Of a DNA stretch of 64,000 bases, positions 11,880 to 21,756 are shown in pieces. Source of the DNA: Thinopyrum elongatum. Taxonomy: Eukaryota > Streptophyta > Magnoliopsida > Poales > Poaceae. The translations under genes and the position numbers were made by a program. The DNA is taken from positions 731,238,970 through 731,302,969 of the forward strand of contig CM022303.1 of the NCBI GenBank assembly GCA_011799875.1, written 5' to 3'. Within the stretch, counting starts at the first letter, position 1, and every line of letters starts with the position of its first letter. The notes beneath the pieces are model-generated. The model saw only the letters and a list, made by a program, of their open reading frames with translations, was not told where the DNA came from and ran no database searches.

Positions 11880-12420
11880 GCTTCTAACGGCCATCCCTCC
11901 CTCTCTTCCCGGCCCCACCCCTCTTTCTTCCCCTTTCTCTCCACCCGCGTGCCCCCGCGCCCGCACCGCCACCGCCCCACCACCCTCCCTGCCCCGGAGC
12001 CCCCCGCCCCGCCGTCCCGTCGCCACTGCCGCCCGCCACCCAGCACCGCCGCCGCCCCACCACCCTCCCTGCCCCGGAGCACCCCGCCCCCGCCGCCGGG
12101 CGCCCCCCGCCCCAGCCGGCCCGTCGCCCCATCATCCCCGATCCTCGTCGCCCCCGCCCCCGCCGCACAGGCGCCGCCGCCGCGTGGCGCCCACCTCCCC
12201 CACCTCCCTGCCCCGGAGCCCCGTTGCCCTCGCCCCCGTCGCCCCAGGCCGCCCCGCCCAGCCCTCCTCCTCCACCGCCGCTCGGTCGCCACTCCCGCCC
12301 CGCCCCCCTCCTCCACCTCCGCCCGTCGCCACCGCTGCCCTCTCTCTGGTGAGCTCCACCGCTGCTCTCTCTCCTTTTTTTCTTCTTTTTTCTGTTTTTT
12401 TAGATTTACTTTAGTTTAGG
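11880..12420. other. GC-rich, C-strand-biased leader of CACTA B
   Basis: A run of ccgcc/cccgcc words, repeated imperfectly (the word ccaccctccctgccccggagc occurs more than once), followed by a pyrimidine tract at 12360-12410. It probably serves as promoter and 5' UTR of the transposase gene. Open frames on both strands here are compositional. Confidence 0.5.
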
Positions 12421-12759
12421 CTTAGTTTAGTTTAATTTTAGTTAGGTTGATGGCAAAAACAATAATGCGATGTTACTCATCTTTCGATTTCAATGTTCAG
12501 TTGTTTCGTCGCTGCGAGGGTCTGGTGTTCGACGAGCTCCGCCCTGCGTTCGTGGGTGAGCACAAATGACATCTCCTCCTCCCCCCTTAATTTTTTGCTC
12601 TGTTCCGGCCTTCGTGCCGATGACACTAGCTAGGTAACTACAGTCGCGTAACCAGTATGCGCCTCCCTGCCGAAAGGGTTGCATCGATAAATATGCATTC
12701 AGTTGCATTTTTATCACCGTAACTCATTCGGATTGTCCAGCGATTTCCATAGACAGCCC

Positions 12760-12963
12760 GAGTATATGTAGATTGAGTACGTTCTCCATGCTCTAGCCCA
12801 TTCCGAGACAAAATTTCGTCAGCGCCTCCCTGTTGTTCTCCGGATGCACATTCTCTTGGCTTTTTGCCGAGACATGTATCGGGAGAACAGCGGGGAGGTG
12901 CTGCCGAAATTTTGTCTAAGAATGGGGTAGATCATGGAGAACGTACTCAATCTACACATACTC
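12760..12963. repeat. 83-bp-arm hairpin in CACTA B
   Basis: The left arm (12760-12842) and right arm (12881-12963) are reverse complements with roughly ten mismatches, sharing gtagattgagtacgttctcc. The loop is about 38 bases. It lies between the GC-rich leader and the transposase start at 13116. Confidence 0.9.
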
Positions 12964-13115
12964 AGGTGGGATTAGGACCTATCTTTACCTATTAGAGTGT
13001 AGGTTGCATGGACGTAATCAAATTGACAAACTAGATTAACTGATGAATATACATGCTGAATTATATATATTTCTTGTCTGTCCAGTAGCTAAGCAAGATG
13101 AGTGATCATGCGTGA

Positions 13116-16100
13116 ATGTACACCGGTCGCACTAGTCAGAAAGAGATTACCAATGAATGGTTAACAAAAACCAAGGGGTTTGTGAAAGCCGCATTTGCAA
13201 ATGGCCAGAGGAAAAACTGGTGCCCCTGTGTCCGGTGCAAGAATTGGGAAAAGAGGACACAAGATGAAATGGGCAAACACTTGCAGAAGAGTGGTTTTAC
13301 GCCCGGTTATACGGTGTGGACATTTCATGGCGAGTCTGCCCAACGTGCCAGAGCTGAGGTGGTTCGTCATCGCACCGATGAGCATGGTACCGGGATGGAA
13401 GACATGGTGCAAAACTTTGATGATGCTCGGGATTTGGACGAAAAGATGGAGGAATCTGCAAAGGCCTTCAATGAAATGTTGGAGTCTTCAAAACTTCCTC
13501 TTCATGAGCACACTGAGCTTTCTCAGCTGGATGCCATCTCACAAATAATGGCTCTGAAGGCTCAATTCAACTTGGGCAGAGAATGCTACGACGCGATGAT
13601 GACAGTATTTGGACGCTTTCTACCCAAAGGCCATGTACTGCCTGCAAACTTGTACCAGTCAGACAAAATCCTCCGTGCTCTTAAGATGCCCTATGAGAAG
13701 ATACATGCCTGTGAGAAAGGATGTGCCTTATTTAGGCATGAGTATGCGGACTTGAACTATTGTCCCATTTGCAAGTCTTTCAGGTATATTGCGGTAGACA
13801 ACGGTATGGGTGAGAAGACGCAGACCAAAATCCCGGTTAATGTTCTTCGGTATATGCCAATCGTACCAAGACTTCAACGTCTTTTCATTGTCGAAGAGAC
13901 GGCCAGACAGATGACATGGCACAAAACGGGCAAAAGAACCGAACTAGATGCAGATGGGAATCTGATGATGGTGCACACATCGGATGGTGAAGCGTGGAAG
14001 CGCTTCGATGCATTACATGAGGAAAAAGCGGCAGATCCAAGGCATCCTCGAGTCGCCATCAGCACGGATGGGTTCAGTGTGTTTGGTCTGATGGCAGCCC
14101 AATACAGTTGTTGGCCCGTATTTGTCATTCCACTCAATCTCCCCCCCCCCCCGGACAGATTATGCAAAGAAAGAACATTTTCCTGACGTTGATAATTCCA
14201 GGGCCCAACTATCCGGGGAAGAATATGAATGTGTACATGTAGCCGCTTAAGGACGAATTGCAAGAAGCTTGGGATAATGGGTTCAAGATATACGACGCCT
14301 TTAACAAACAGAACTTCATAATGCGTGTCTGGTACATGTACTCAACGCATGACTTATCGGCGTATGCGCTGTTCATTGGCTGGTGTGTGCATGGAAGGTT
14401 CCCGTGCACCACATGCAAGGCAGCTCTTGTGTTTCGTTGGCTGCAGGCGGGTCGCAAGTTTTCTTGCTTCGACTTGCATAGACAGTTCCTGGATCCTCAC
14501 CATAAGTTCAGGAAAGACAAGAAGAACTTCATGAAAGGTAGAGTTGTCAAAAACTCTGCACCACCTCCGTTGATAGGCCAAGAGACCCTGGATCAGTTAA
14601 ACGCTCTCGAGCCAGATCCAGAGCGTCCAGGGTATTTCAAGGGGTATAATTCGAAATACGCCTGGACTCACAAGACATGCTTGTGGGATCTGCCTTACTT
14701 CAAAGACCTCCTTTACCCACACAACATCGACGTGATGCACACTGAAAAGAATATCGCCGAGGCACTTTTTGGTACATTGTTCGGCATAGAGGGGAAGTCA
14801 AAGGATAATACTAAGGCTAGAGTCGATCAGGAGGCGCTATGTGATAGACCGTTACAAAACATGCAAGAACCGAAAGGAAAGCAGAACTGGACGAAGCCAA
14901 AGGCATGGTTCAATCTTGGAAGGCTAGCTATGAGGGAAATTATCTTGTGGGTGAAAATGTAGTTGATGTTCCCCGATGGGTATGCAGCAAATCTAAAGAG
15001 GGGAGCGAGTCTTGAGAAATTGAAAATATTTGGTCTCAAGAGTCATGATTGGTACATATGGATTGAGCAGGTAATGCCGGTGATGTTGCGTGGCTTCATC
15101 CCTGAGGATGAATGGCTAGTACTGGCAGAGCTGAGCTATTTCTTCCGTGTTCTTTGTGCGAAAGAACTATCGCCTGCTGTGCTAGAAGAAATGGAAGAGT
15201 TGGCGCCGGAGTTGATCTGCAAGTTAGAGAAGATCTTTCCGCCGGGCTTCTTTAATCCAATGCAACACTTGATTTTGCATCTCCCGACTGAGGCAAGATT
15301 GGAGAGGCCCGTGCAAAATCATTGGTGCTACGCAACTGAGAGGATGCACAAGACGTTCCGAGCAAAATTTAAAAATAAATGTAGAATTGATGCATCGATG
15401 GCCGAGGCATTCATTACTGAGGAGGCGGCAAACTTTGTGACAGCACACTACGAAGCCAAAAATCGTCATTTGCATAATCTGAAGCCTCGGTACAATGTGG
15501 CGACCATAAAAAAGGTGGATCCAACCTCAGCCTATTCAAAGGGAATCTCGCACCAGCTGGTGCTTCGAAACCAATATCGTTGGATGTCGAAGGATGGCGG
15601 ACCATTTCGTTGTATATCTTCACCAACCTAACAGAAGTGCGGCCGTACATCGAGTAAGTTCTCGCGGTACATTTTTTCGCAACTTCTAATTTCTTTGAAC
15701 TGCTCTTATTCCTGGATATTTTTTGACACAGTCGATACGTCGCCAAATTCTCGGATGGAGCGGTGATCCAAAAGGAATCCATTGAAGAGTATGAGCTTCT
15801 GGCAAAGCAAGGAGGCGGCTTTCCCGGTTTCATCTCTTGGTTCAAACAAACGGTAATTTCCATTAGACCATTCTCATTTCTTCGTCTAATTTGCGGCTAA
15901 TGCAACAATCCTTTCGTATTAAATTTGTAGGCTAATTCAGAGTCTATGGACGCCGAATTGAGACAAGTCGCTAATGGTTTTGACTTTAAAGTCCGTTCAT
16001 TTGACAAATACGACATCAACGGGTATCGCTTTCGTACATATGGCAAAGAGCTATCTATGGCCGACCGAAAGTCTACAAATTGTTGTGTCTCTGCTATCGG

Positions 16101-16530
16101 CGATGGAGGTATCGAGTATTCTGGGAGAGTTGAAGCGATTTATGAACTTCTATTCTATGGTCAAAACGCACCGAACGTCGTAGTCTTCAAATGTTACTGG
16201 TTCCAGCCGAAGGAGACTAGAAGGACTCATGAACATATATGGCTAGTCGAAATCAAACAAAGCACCCATTTAGATGTTCCCGATGTCTATATTACGGCTC
16301 AACATGTGACCTAAGTTTTCTATCTACCGTGGGCCTGCCAAACTAATCCAAATCTGAATGGTTGGGATGTCATTTATGAAGTGCCGCCACGTGTTAGACC
16401 ACCTCCCCCCAATGAAGAGGATTATGAACCTCACATTAACCCAGACACATATGAAGATGAATTCTTCCAAGAAACACGTCTTTCCAAAAAAACGCTTCAA
16501 GAAACGCTCTACTTCACACCAGAAAATTGA
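13116..16530 (+). pseudogene. CACTA transposase (TNPD-like, Transposase_21 type), degenerate
   Basis: The N-terminus starts MYTGRTSQKEITNEWL and has a Transposase-associated domain with C-P-C-x2-C (WCPCVRCKNW, about 13230). The catalytic Transposase_21 region follows (about 13600-14800; CPICKSFRY, STDGFSVFG, HNIDVMHTEKN). Next come a DUF4218-like region (about 15240-15440; HLILHLPTEA) and, after exons at 15732-15852 and from 15931, a DUF4216-like region (about 16000-16240; VVVFKCYWFQP). The protein would cut and join element ends. Defects are a frameshift in a 12-C run at 14141-14152, a TAG at 14240, a TAG at 14960, a frameshift near 15605 and a TAA at 16312. It is therefore not expected to be active. 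Confidence 0.92.
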
Positions 16531-17022
16531 AGTAGACAGCGACAGTGAACCCGACTTCACCACTGAGCCAGAACAAAAAGAGCCTGAACAAGAAGAGGTT
16601 ACTGCTGCGGATGACTTGTCAATGCTTGACTGATTACGTAAAGGTGGCCTTCCACATGTTGATGCCGCTGAACCCGATGAGCACTTCATTGATGATAGTG
16701 ATGATGATGATGCATTTATTGATCCCGGAGCATTTATTGAACCCAACGATCAAGATTATTATTAGGTATTCAATTTTTTTATGTTGTACTTGATTTATAT
16801 AATTACTTGTATGATTGTATGATATATATAGTTACTTTTATAATTTTCTTACTTTGTATGATTGTTTGTTATACATAGTGCCACGGTCTTGATATCCGTC
16901 CCCGTCGGCCCTCGCCCGGTTTATGATTAGGATGTGGTATATTCTCTTTTATAACTATTTGTTGCATTTCGCATTTATGACAATTATGGCCATCAAGTTG
17001 ACATAGAGATATTTTTATCTAG

Positions 17023-17349
17023 GAGGTATGTGAACCGGAAATTGCAACCGACCCTCTTGTCGAGAAGTTAAATTTAGTTGAAAAAGAAAATGAGTATTTG
17101 AAAGAAAAAATTAAAAGAATTGAAGAAAAGAAGATGAAATTGGAGTTGTATGTTGCCGATGTCGTCGATGATCACAAGATGAAGATGAATGCAATGCGCT
17201 TGAAGATGGATGCAATGCGCTTGAAGATTCAGAATATTAAAAAATATGCCATTGATAATGAGACTTGGTATCATTATGCCGTTGGATCAATTGTTACCTT
17301 AGTTGCGGTCTTCATCGCATTTGTTGTGATGAGGGTAAGTTTTCTCTAG
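17023..17349 (+). CDS. CACTA second gene: coiled-coil plus single transmembrane segment (last exon)
   Basis: After a clean splice acceptor (tctag, ending 17022) the frame runs EVCEPEIATDPLVEKLN, then a charged heptad-like coiled coil rich in E and K, then a hydrophobic segment near the C-terminus (VGSIVTLVAVFIAFVVM, about 17281-17331). A tandem 33-bp repeat duplicates the MRLKM/MRLKI segment. I recall very similar C-termini in many Triticeae CACTA elements. Upstream exons probably lie at 16540-16760 (acidic, Asp-rich), but I could not join them with certainty. The role is unknown; a membrane anchor in a DNA-transposon protein is odd. Confidence 0.6.
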   Translation, partial: EVCEPEIATDPLVEKLNLVEKENEYLKEKIKRIEEKKMKLELYVADVVDDHKMKMNAMRLKMDAMRLKIQNIKKYAIDNETWYHYAVGSIVTLVAVFIAFVVMRVSFL

Positions 17350-17579
17350 TGTTTTGCTTAACAAATGCATACTTAGCTTATTTTCCTCCTAAATGGCGTA
17401 ATTACCTAAGTTAGATAAAAAATGAGCTATACTTACGTAAGTTGGCTCAAAAATGGCATCATCACCTAGGTTAGCACAAAAATGACCTATACTTACCTTA
17501 TTTTCCTCCAAATTGACATAATAAGCTTAGTTGGCTAAAAAAGGCATAATTATGTATGTTAGCTCTAAAATGACACAAA

Positions 17580-17822
17580 TAAGTAATAAGAAGAAGAAAA
17601 ACAAGAAAGAGGAGAAAAAGAAAGAATAGAAGAAGAAAGAGAAGAAAAAGAAACAATAAAAGAAGAAGAAGAATGAGAATGAGGAGGATAAAAAGGTAGA
17701 AGAGAATCTCTTCTTCTTCTTTCTTCTTCTTCTTCTTCTTCTTCTTCTTCTTCTTCTTCTTCTTCTTCTTCTTCTTCTTTTAGTCTTCTTCTTCTTCTTC
17801 TAGTCTTCTTCTTTTTCTAACT
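17580..17822. repeat. Purine/pyrimidine foldback: (GAA)n then (TTC)n
   Basis: 17580-17705 is almost pure A/G with many gaagaa words. 17706-17822 is almost pure C/T with long (ctt)n runs. Together they form an imperfect inverted repeat with a sharp switch at about 17706. Confidence 0.9.
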
Positions 17823-18124
17823 TTCTTACTCCCATTTTTGCAGGTTTGATTCACTTCATCGAAGCAGCATTGATGGACTGCTAGTGTTTAGTTCTTGTTT
17901 TCATTTGTATTGATGAACAATGTGAAACTATGTATGTATATATGGATGAACTCCGTGAAACTATGTATGCATTGGATCTTTTAAAACCCTATGTGTTCTG
18001 TTGCATTGATGGACTGCTAGATGTTTGATACATGGGCTATGTTTGATGTTGAAACTATATATATCATATATATCTTTTGAAAATGTAGGGATATAACAGA
18101 AAACAGAAAAAACAGCAACAATAC

Positions 18125-18575
18125 AGGCACTTTGCCGTCCGCCACCGACGGCAAAGGGACCTTTGTCGTCCGCCGCCGACGGTAAAGAAGCCACGTGGCA
18201 GCAACCTGTGCAAACTAGGAGCTGACCTATTTGGTCAGTTTGCCGTCCATGGCAGACAGCAAAGGGCTGGGTTTGCTGACGTCACAAAGCAGACGGCAAA
18301 GGGCTGTGCAGCTTTGCCGTCTGCTGGCGGACGGCAAAGGCTGCCGTTAGCCACCTAACGTGGCTAAAGCATGGTTTTTGCCGTCCATGTTCTTTGCCGT
18401 CCGCCACTGACGGTAAAGGGCCTTTGCGGTCCGCTTTGCGGAAGCAGACGGCAAATAAGCTGTTTACCGTCGCTCTCTTTGCCGGGCAGGTTTGCCGTCG
18501 GTGGCAGACGGCAAAGAGCTTTGCCGTCCGCTTTTGATGCCTTTGCCGTCTGCCATGGCAGACGGCAAATAAGCT
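18125..18575. repeat. CACTA B right subterminal repeats
   Basis: About a dozen copies of tttgccgtc and gacggcaaa in both orientations, mirroring the left end. Confidence 0.9.
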
Positions 18576-19135
18576 GACTCCTGTAGTGACAAGACCGTCG
18601 TCATCATCCGATCAACCGATCTAGGGCTTCCCCCGGAGGTGGCGGATAGGGTTCTAGAGCTTCTCGATGACGATGCCTTCAAGAAGGGGACAACGCAGAA
18701 AACGCCTCCATCGCCGGTCTTGGCAATCAGCCAAGAGCATGGTGTTCACCCGGATCCGCTCGAGGAATCTCCATCCAGCCTCGTGTGCATGGGAGCGCTG
18801 TCGCCGCGCATGGAGCAGGCCGCATCGGCCAGATCAGATATGACCGAAAGCCAGAACACATGTCCACCTGATCCATCCACCAGGCCCTCCATGCCGCCGC
18901 CGCGCGAAGCACGGCCGGCCGCCACGCCTCCACACGTCGGGAGCCCCGCCCGACCCCAAGCCGCGGGAGAGAAGGAGACCCCCGCCACCGCCATCTGCCC
19001 CCGGGCTTAGCCCGGCGGCGTCACACGGCAGCGACGCGAGGAGAGGAGGGAGTAGATCGGGGCTCGGCGGTGGCCGGGGCAACGGCCCGCCCGAGTCGCC
19101 CGGTGCGGGAGCAACGCGTGGGTTAGACCAGGAGG

Positions 19136-20130
19136 ATAGAGGTCATATGATGATGACACGCTGCGTTCTGGGCCTTAGTTTACTTGAAGGATTTGTGGTG
19201 TAATGATTTTAATTACAAAACAGCTGTGAGATGTTATACGGGATCGAAATTACTACACATAGGATGATTTTTGCCAACCTTTTCTACAACGCGAAATCTA
19301 GAAGCCTGCTGCATTTTGCGTCCGGGTATGAATGATTCAATCTTCATCGTGGTATAGAAATCGTCCCTGTAGCATCGTCCGTGTAACACCATTCATACAG
19401 GATTAGCCACATCAGCCGTGGGTACCACTGCCCTTTTAGCTTTTGATAGTCTGAAACACTAGAACAATTAAACAGTATGGCTAATCCAGTGTACTCTTAA
19501 CAACGTTGCTCTTCCTAATTCATGGAGTAATATTTTAACGGAACATTTCCCGAATCACATTGGACGATGAAGAATAAGAAAAATGATTTAACCCTAAAAA
19601 GTCAACAGCACTGCTTAAAGTGCATGAGGGTCTTAAATGTATACGTTTGACAAGATTAGCATTGATACCATTAAAATATTTATGCTTTCTTCGCAACGCA
19701 CGGACAAGATTCAAGATTTGAGAAATAAAGAGAGAGATATAGGGCATGATAGGAGTTCATGCATAATTTGTTTGGGTCACGTGTGTTGGTGATATCTTTA
19801 TGTAATCTGTTTGTGAGATAAACCCAACAGCCAAGTCGTTCGGCCGGCCTGTGCCCATTTGCCCAAGCGGAGTTTCAAAAGCTTGCCTTGTTGCTGTCGC
19901 CGATGTTAATGATAGTAAGTGCGTTCTTTGATCTAAAAAAATAATATCCTACAGCTTCCAACAAAGGTTGTAGGTAACGTCGAAGCTGTTTATCATATCA
20001 ACTTGCAACAAGGTAGGTTTACGTAAGATCATTAACTTTTATAATTAGGCCCACAGACAAGAAATGAAAGAGAAAAAAGACGTAATGATGAGAGGTGGCC
20101 ACACAAGTTCCCCTTAGTAGTGACATACAG
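19136..20130. other. Unassigned low-copy-looking sequence upstream of the DUF1218 remnant
   Basis: No terminal repeats, RNA genes or coding frames that I can support. It may include distal promoter of the gene remnant at 20236. Confidence 0.4.
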
Positions 20131-20158
20131 TAGCTTGCATGTGCCGGAGCTCTCTCTC

Positions 20159-20168
20159 TATATATAAA
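20159..20168 (+). promoter_or_regulatory. TATA box
   Basis: TATATATAAA, preceded by a ctctctct pyrimidine patch, lies 68 bp before the ATG at 20236. The spacing fits a plant core promoter with a transcription start near 20190-20200. Confidence 0.6.
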
Positions 20169-20235
20169 CACGAACGGGTGCACGCCTGTGAACTACAACT
20201 CAAAAGAGGCCAAGATTCGATCGAGAGCAGTGGCC

Positions 20236-20629
20236 ATGAAAATGGATCAGAAGATGATCATCGTGTCCTCGATCGTCGGCTCTCTCGGGGTGCAGAGTGC
20301 CATTCTAGGGTTTTCTGCCGAGGGCACAAAGCTCACCGTACGATGCTAGCTGTCATATCTGCGTGATTTGTTCAACTGTAGTATAGAACTGCATATATAT
20401 TTTGCATTTTTTTTTTCGTAAAAGATCTTGGATTCGTTGGAATGTGTCTGTGTGCTCTTCTTACTCTGTGCACCCACCGAACCACCAGTACCCTCCTCCA
20501 GCACATAGCTACGGTGGGCACCCGCCGGATAAGCAGTTTCCCCCTGCTTCACCTCCTCCAGCTCAGGGCTATGGACCGCACAGGCCAAACCTGGAGGCCC
20601 CTCCTCCCAAAGGACATGAACACGTGTAA
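20236..20629 (+). pseudogene. DUF1218-family membrane protein remnant (first exon plus Pro-rich tail)
   Basis: The ATG at 20236 in good context (gtggccATGA) opens a hydrophobic first exon with the pattern V-G-S-L-G-V-Q-S-A-I-L-G-F-S-A-E-G-T-K. This matches the first membrane helix of plant DUF1218 proteins, some of which are linked to lignin and cell-wall modification. The exon ends at 20337 before a GT donor. About 130 bp on, a frame ending at 20629 encodes a tail rich in PP, QY and GYG words (PPAQGYGPHRP), like the cytosolic tails of this family. The central cysteine-rich multi-helix domain is missing, so I read this as internally deleted. Assignment rests on the short first exon. Confidence 0.5.
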
Positions 20630-20889
20630 ACGCACGCCGTCTGATCAACCATGCATGATCGCATACATTCGTTCTGTATTCCGTGGTTTCCGACCGGTTA
20701 CGTGTACTCTATCTCTACGGGATGGCTTTTGATCTTGTTTTACTTTTGAGACTGCATCAGGAATGTTTTTCTTTTCTTAAAAAAACAAGAATGTTTGCTT
20801 ACTGCTTCATGTTTGCTGTTGAGATTTTTTGTGTACTCTTGAGAGCCACCAACGTGGCAACTAAGGGCCACCCTAAAGAACACAACGGC

Positions 20890-21085
20890 CCGCCGTCAGG
20901 CGAGCTTGATACGTGCTACAATTTCACCGGCCATACCATCGTCATCGTGCCGACGATCAAGCTTAGCTTTGAGGGCGAGGCGACCCTGGACCCTGAGGTT
21001 GGAGCATATGCTCTACTTCAAGGACCGCAGGAGCACCCTCTCCCTAGTGCGCCGGCCCATGCATATGGCGTTGGCGGGTTCCTGG
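20890..21085 (+). pseudogene. Nepenthesin-like aspartic protease C-domain fragment
   Basis: The frame contains LDTCYNFTG followed by VPTIKLSFEGEATLDPEVGA, characteristic of the C-terminal (TAXi_C) half of plant nepenthesin/ASPG-type aspartic proteases. No catalytic DTG or DSG motif lies in the window, and the expected downstream disulfide and end are absent. The fragment stops where the Copia element inserted (21086), and I did not find its continuation after 50379. It was probably already a fragment before the insertion. Confidence 0.6.
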
Positions 21086-21380
21086 TGTTAAATAGTGATT
21101 CAAATTCTACCGTGTTGGACTAGACGTAGTACAAACGGTGTGGGCCTTTACGTTGGTACCGACGTGTATGAGTACAACTCATTTACTTGTCCTCCAAGGA
21201 CTCTTATGTGTTGCCCCTCATATATATACCCCATGTAGTCGCACCTAAAGACGGTCTGTCGTCTCGTGCTTGTAATACTCCTCCATCATAGTGATTGCGC
21301 CTTCGTGCGCCCGTGGTTTTCTCCCGCAAGGGTTTCCACGTAAAACTCTGTGTCTCGTTTTGATCTCGTTTTATCTAACA
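21086..21380 (+). repeat. Copia 5' LTR
   Basis: A 295-bp LTR (tgttaaat to tctaaca). It shares long identical blocks with 50074-50374, for example actcatttacttgtcctcc. Confidence 0.95.
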
Positions 21381-21382
21381 AG

Positions 21383-21396
21383 TGGTATACAGAGCC
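21383..21396 (+). promoter_or_regulatory. Copia primer-binding site
   Basis: tggtatacagagcc, three bases after the LTR, matches the usual tRNA-Met primer site TGGTATCAGAGC apart from one inserted base. Confidence 0.7.
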
Positions 21397-21524
21397 AAGT
21401 TTCAGATACAAGATTTGAGACGAGAGATTAGGGTTGAGTTCGCCGCCACACGCGTCTCCGATCTGAAGTTGAATCGATTTCCAGATGCGCCGCCGGACGA
21501 AGCCGAGACCGACAGAAGTTTTCC

Positions 21525-21756
21525 TTGTACACGTTCAAAAATGTTTTGCAGGAAGTTTTGAGCGAAAAAACTGCCGCCGCTCTGTGGTTAAAGCTGGAAG
21601 GCATTTGCATGACAAAAGATCTTACCAAGATGCATCTGAAGCAAAAATTATTCCTGCACAGGTTACCCGAGGGAGGTAATGTCTTGAATCATGTTTCGGA
21701 ATTTAAAGAGATCATAACTGATCTAGCTGCAATGGATGTTAAGTATGAAGAGGAAG
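21525..21756 (+). pseudogene. Copia gag, first fragment
   Basis: The frame carries ALWLKLEGICMTKDLTK, HLKQKLFLHRLPEGGN and VSEFKEIITDLAAMDVKY, typical of the UBN2-type gag of Copia elements. The normal N-terminal block is missing between the primer site and 21525. The frame is interrupted by the Gypsy insertion after 21756 and resumes in phase at 34771. Confidence 0.85.

Larger units (their letters stand above)
11578..18588 (+). mobile_element. Complete CACTA DNA transposon B (7011 bp)
   Basis: The left end is CACTACTAGAAACAG and the right end is gactcctgtagtg (complement CACTACAGGAGTC). It is flanked by the 3-bp duplication ACA (11575-11577 and 18589-18591). Both ends have dense subterminal tttgccgtc/gacggcaaa repeats. 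The gene order is transposase (13.1-16.5 kb) followed by a second small gene (17.0-17.35 kb). Transposase lesions make it non-autonomous, although its ends are intact and could be mobilised in trans. Confidence 0.95.
11022..19135 (-). mobile_element. Antisense LINE-like retroposon, split by CACTA B
   Basis: Read on the minus strand, the 3' end at about 11036-11090 has gcatgcatc, a diverged agaggctggagg and the tail cctccttttctgaaaa, the same signature as the LINE at 7.7 kb. The body continues to 11577, is interrupted by CACTA B, and resumes at 18592 with GC-rich UTR-like sequence to about 19135. Excluding the insertion it is only about 1.1 kb. It contains no endonuclease or reverse transcriptase, so it must have been mobilised in trans or be an internally deleted copy. 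The exact 5' end is uncertain. Confidence 0.6.

Noticed and set aside
11717..12420. Long open frames on both strands (Pro-, Ala-, Gly- and Arg-rich)
   Set aside because: They lie in a C-strand-biased GC-rich leader where stops are rare; no domain, splice or start context supports them.
18639..19010. 123-codon plus-strand frame
   Set aside because: Antisense to the LINE-like retroposon UTR; no domain, and the matching block at 61.6 kb is part of a repeat.
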